Assembly (NCBI GenBank): GCA_049322795.1
Contig: JBMOQH010000019.1
Span: 1 to 64,000 of the forward strand
Reading direction: 5' to 3'
From: Immundisolibacter sp049322795
GTDB taxonomy: Bacteria; Pseudomonadota; Gammaproteobacteria; Immundisolibacterales; Immundisolibacteraceae
Length of the DNA stretch: 64,000 bases
Made by a program: the position numbers and the translations under genes. Of this stretch, positions 61,832 through 64,000 are shown piece after piece (the stretch's first letter is position 1; every line of letters starts with the position of its first letter). The notes beneath the pieces were generated by a model. That model was not told where the DNA came from. It searched no databases and was given only the letters and a program-made list of their open reading frames with translations.

Positions 61832-62901
61832 GGCTCGACCTCCGGCGGACGCGCCGCCACCGGCATGCCTGGACGCAGCTTCATCTGGCCCTCGGTGACC
61901 ACCGTGTCACCCACCGCCAGCCCGTCCACGATCTCGACGATGCCGGGCTCGCGCAGCCCCGTCGTCACCGGCGTGAACGCCACCTTGCCGTCCACCACCT
62001 TGAACACGTGCAGCGTGTCGCCGCGCGGCACGATGGCCTGCTCCGGGATCACCAGCGCCTGCGGCCGCTCGGCGACCGTCAGCTCCACCTGTGCGAACAT
62101 GCCGGGCCGCAGCAGCCGGTCCTGATTGGGCACCCGCCCGCGCAGCGCGAACGTGCGCGTGGCGGCATCGAGGCGCGGGTCGATGGCGTAGATCTCGCCG
62201 GCGAACTCGCGTCCCGGCACGGCATCCACTCGCACCGTAAGCGGCCGGCCGACCGTCATGGCGGCGGCGTGGCGCTCGGGCACGCGGAACTCGATCTTCA
62301 GCGGATCGAGATCCTCCAGGTTCACCAGGTCCTGCCCTGGCTGCACATAGGCGCCGGGGCTCACCAGCCGCAAGCCGGCCACGCCGGCGAAGGGCGCGCG
62401 CAGGACGGTCTTGTCGCGCAGCACCCGGTGACGCTGCAGCAGCGCCCGGGATTCCGCCAGGCGCGCCCGGGCCTGATCGAAGTCCTGCTGGCTCAGCATG
62501 TTCTTGGCGACCAGCCCCGCCGAGCGGTCGAAGGTCAACCGATTGGCCTCCACGGTGGCCTCGGTCTGCGCCACCTGGGCCCGGTACTCGGCCCCGTCGA
62601 GGGTGATCAGCGGCGCACCGGCCGTGACCGGCTGGCCTTCGTCGAAATGGATGCGCTCCACGCGACCCGGAATCTCGGATCGGATCAGCACCGACTCGTT
62701 CGCGGTGAGCGTGCCGACCGCCCGCAACCGATCGGTCAGCGCCTGCGCGCGGACCTGCGCCACCACCACCGGCAGGGCCGGCGGCGCGGCACCCGCCGTG
62801 GGCGGGGCGGCCGGCTTGTCCGCGCGCGAACAGCCAAGCAGCGTGGACGACAGCACCGCCACCGCCAGCAGGCGGCGCGGCAAGGCGAGGGCGTGGGGCA
62901 T
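61828..62901 (-). CDS. RND efflux periplasmic adaptor lipoprotein (second system)
   Basis: A 357-residue adaptor. Lipobox (TLLGC) ends the signal; the half-lipoyl RVERIHFDEGQPVTAGAPLITLD lies around 80-102 (shown here only as GRVERIHFDEGQPV), the second near LRAPFAGVAGLRLVSPGAYV, followed by barrel and membrane-proximal domains with PEQAIVPRGDTLHVF. The ATG at 62901 is chosen for its lipoprotein signal; the frame is open further upstream. A promoter/operator lies directly upstream. Confidence 0.9.
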   Translation of the reverse strand: MPHALALPRRLLAVAVLSSTLLGCSRADKPAAPPTAGAAPPALPVVVAQVRAQALTDRLRAVGTLTANESVLIRSEIPGRVERIHFDEGQPVTAGAPLITLDGAEYRAQVAQTEATVEANRLTFDRSAGLVAKNMLSQQDFDQARARLAESRALLQRHRVLRDKTVLRAPFAGVAGLRLVSPGAYVQPGQDLVNLEDLDPLKIEFRVPERHAAAMTVGRPLTVRVDAVPGREFAGEIYAIDPRLDAATRTFALRGRVPNQDRLLRPGMFAQVELTVAERPQALVIPEQAIVPRGDTLHVFKVVDGKVAFTPVTTGLREPGIVEIVDGLAVGDTVVTEGQMKLRPGMPVAARPPEVEP

Positions 62902-62932
62902 CTTGTTATCCGTGGGATCGGCGTCCGCCGGC

Positions 62933-62961
62933 ATTACACCCGGCACTAACCGAACGGTCAA
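62933..62961 (-). promoter_or_regulatory. Promoter with embedded palindrome for the second efflux operon
   Basis: On the minus strand -35 TTGACC (62961-62956) and -10 TGTAAT (62938-62933) are spaced by 17 bases. A ten-base palindrome ACCGAACGGT (62949-62958) overlaps the -35 and spacer, the usual place for a TetR-family repressor of efflux operons. No such regulator gene is in the window, so it may lie beyond or act in trans. Confidence 0.65.
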
Positions 62962-63043
62962 GAAGCCAAGCCCGGGACGGCGACACCCGCGCCAGGTCCT
63001 CACGCACCGACCGCCCGCCGTGCGGCGACGGCTAGCGGTCGGC

Positions 63044-64000
63044 TCAGCCCGCCGCCACCCGGATCAGGCGCTGGCGATACGCGTAATAGAGCGCCGGGAC
63101 CACGATCATGGTCAGCCCGGTCGAGAACAGCGTGCCGAAGATGACGCTGATGGCCAGCCCCCGGAACACCGGGTCCAGCAGCATGATGGTGGCACCCAGG
63201 ATATTGGTGAGCGAGGTCAGCACGATCGGCCGCAGGCGCAGCGCGCAGGCCGTGCGCATGGCCTCGCGCAGCGTCATGCCCTGTGCTTCGGCGTCGCGGC
63301 CGAATTCGATGATCAGGAGCGAGGCGCGCACCACCATGCCGACCAGCGCGATGATGCCGACCATGGAGGCGCCGGAGAACTCGGCGCCCATGACCAGATG
63401 CCCCGGAAACACGCCGATGAAGGCCAGCGGCAGCGCCGCCAGCGCCACCAGCGGAATGGCGAACGAGCGGTAGTACGCCACCAGCATCAGGTACACCACC
63501 GAGATGGCCAGCAGCAGCGCGTAAGTCATGTCGCGGTAGGCGTCGAGCATCATGCGCGTCTCGCCTTCCCACAGCATGTTGGTGCCATCGATGGTGTCGG
63601 GCGGCTGGTCGTACAGGCCGAGGTTGCCGATACGCAGCCCGCCAGCGCCGGTATCGATGGCGCGCAGGCGCTCGTTCAGCCCCAGCACCGCATACAGGCC
63701 GGCGCCGGTGAGGTATTCGCCACCGACGAAGATGACGCGCTCGTTGTCCTTGTGCAGGATCGGCTCGTCCTCGCGCGCATGCTGCACCCGCACGAGTTCA
63801 GACAGGGGCACCACCTGCCCGGCCGCGTTGCTGAGCTGGATGCGGTCGAGCTCCTGCGGGCGCAGCTCGTCGCGCCGCGGCACCTCGATGCGGATCGGCA
63901 CCACGTTGCGTTCCTCCGGCAGGTGCACGCGCCCAACGGTGACGCCGTCGAACAGCACCGTCAGCACGTCCGCGATCTGACGCGTGGTCACACCGGACAA
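63044..64000 (-). CDS. RND efflux permease, C-terminal part (runs off right edge)
   Basis: The last 318 residues of another AcrB-class pump; the gene continues past the window, so the apparent start is artificial. The periplasmic segment ends around residue 150, then the final helices follow, with GMVVRASLLIIEF in TM10 where most relatives have a Lys (here Arg) and LRPIVLTSLTNILGA. It is on the same strand and 83 bases upstream of the adaptor promoter, so it probably belongs to a separate efflux operon. Confidence 0.9.
   Translation of the reverse strand: MSGVTTRQIADVLTVLFDGVTVGRVHLPEERNVVPIRIEVPRRDELRPQELDRIQLSNAAGQVVPLSELVRVQHAREDEPILHKDNERVIFVGGEYLTGAGLYAVLGLNERLRAIDTGAGGLRIGNLGLYDQPPDTIDGTNMLWEGETRMMLDAYRDMTYALLLAISVVYLMLVAYYRSFAIPLVALAALPLAFIGVFPGHLVMGAEFSGASMVGIIALVGMVVRASLLIIEFGRDAEAQGMTLREAMRTACALRLRPIVLTSLTNILGATIMLLDPVFRGLAISVIFGTLFSTGLTMIVVPALYYAYRQRLIRVAAG

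Noticed and set aside
58325..62125. A 1266-codon open frame opposite the second RND pump
   Set aside because: Antisense artefact of GC codon bias; it crosses four real genes.
63044..64000. Arg in TM10 of the right-edge RND pump in place of Lys as a broken proton relay
   Set aside because: Arg at this position is, to my recollection, normal in some RND subfamilies and the charge is kept.

Overview
The window comes from a high-GC proteobacterium, most likely a gammaproteobacterium. The type IV pilus block pilB-pilC-pilD-coaE-zapD-yacG, and a pcm-like gene, rhodanese, tolC and waaA next to thiC, are gene orders of that class. An aromatic-ring dioxygenase, an aldolase resembling the hydroxybenzylidenepyruvate hydratase-aldolase of naphthalene breakdown, and an aromatic-acid-type transporter suggest an aromatic (possibly polycyclic) hydrocarbon degrader. 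The genus cannot be read from the sequence; an Immundisolibacter-like lineage is only a guess. No tRNA, rRNA, CRISPR or prophage was seen.

Layout: 0-0.5 kb, a transposase fragment beside a 5'-truncated, AT-richer potassium channel gene. 0.6-3.2 kb, a YiiX-like enzyme, a lipoprotein and an MFS transporter. 3.3-9.9 kb, thiC, a PCMT homologue, a rhodanese, tolC, waaA and a small lipopolysaccharide-kinase-like protein. 9.8-15.2 kb, the pilus-biogenesis and cell-division block on the minus strand, including the very short yacG. 15.5-20.9 kb, a periplasmic bicupin behind a tetranucleotide repeat, then an RND efflux pair. 20.9-23.1 kb, a sulfide/persulfide module: ArsR-type sensor, persulfide dioxygenase-like enzyme and two YeeE/YedE half-transporters. 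23.2-26.1 kb, a GbsR-like regulator with a cyanide-insensitive-type bd oxidase. 26.1-29.9 kb, the aldolase, an aromatic acid transporter and a stomatin/NfeD pair.

30-36 kb holds cfa, metY, an aldo-keto reductase, a GST, rlmJ and an FKBP isomerase. 36.3-39 kb is an iron-centred stretch: ring-hydroxylating dioxygenase alpha and beta, then bfd and bfr behind a Fur-like box. 39-45 kb holds an Old Yellow Enzyme homologue, a methyltransferase, class I fructose-bisphosphate aldolase, hemH, ubiG and purT. 45.2-46.3 kb is a RES/Xre toxin-antitoxin pair with a palindromic operator. 46.3-49.1 kb is a CoA-transferase plus acyl-CoA dehydrogenase operon. A REP cluster, a DAHP synthase and a GGDEF protein follow. 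52-55.6 kb pairs a three-domain ligase/carrier/acyltransferase divergently with a patatin. purK-purE come next, and the right end is an MFP-RND-MFS efflux operon with a well-formed promoter/operator, followed by a second RND permease that runs off the edge.

Much of the window is housekeeping. The accessory parts most worth following are the sulfide module with a displaced second cysteine, the dioxygenase pair that has no electron-transfer genes but sits beside iron storage, the CoA-transferase/dehydrogenase pair, the toxin-antitoxin operator, the ligase/carrier/acyltransferase fusion, and a family of dispersed intergenic repeats.
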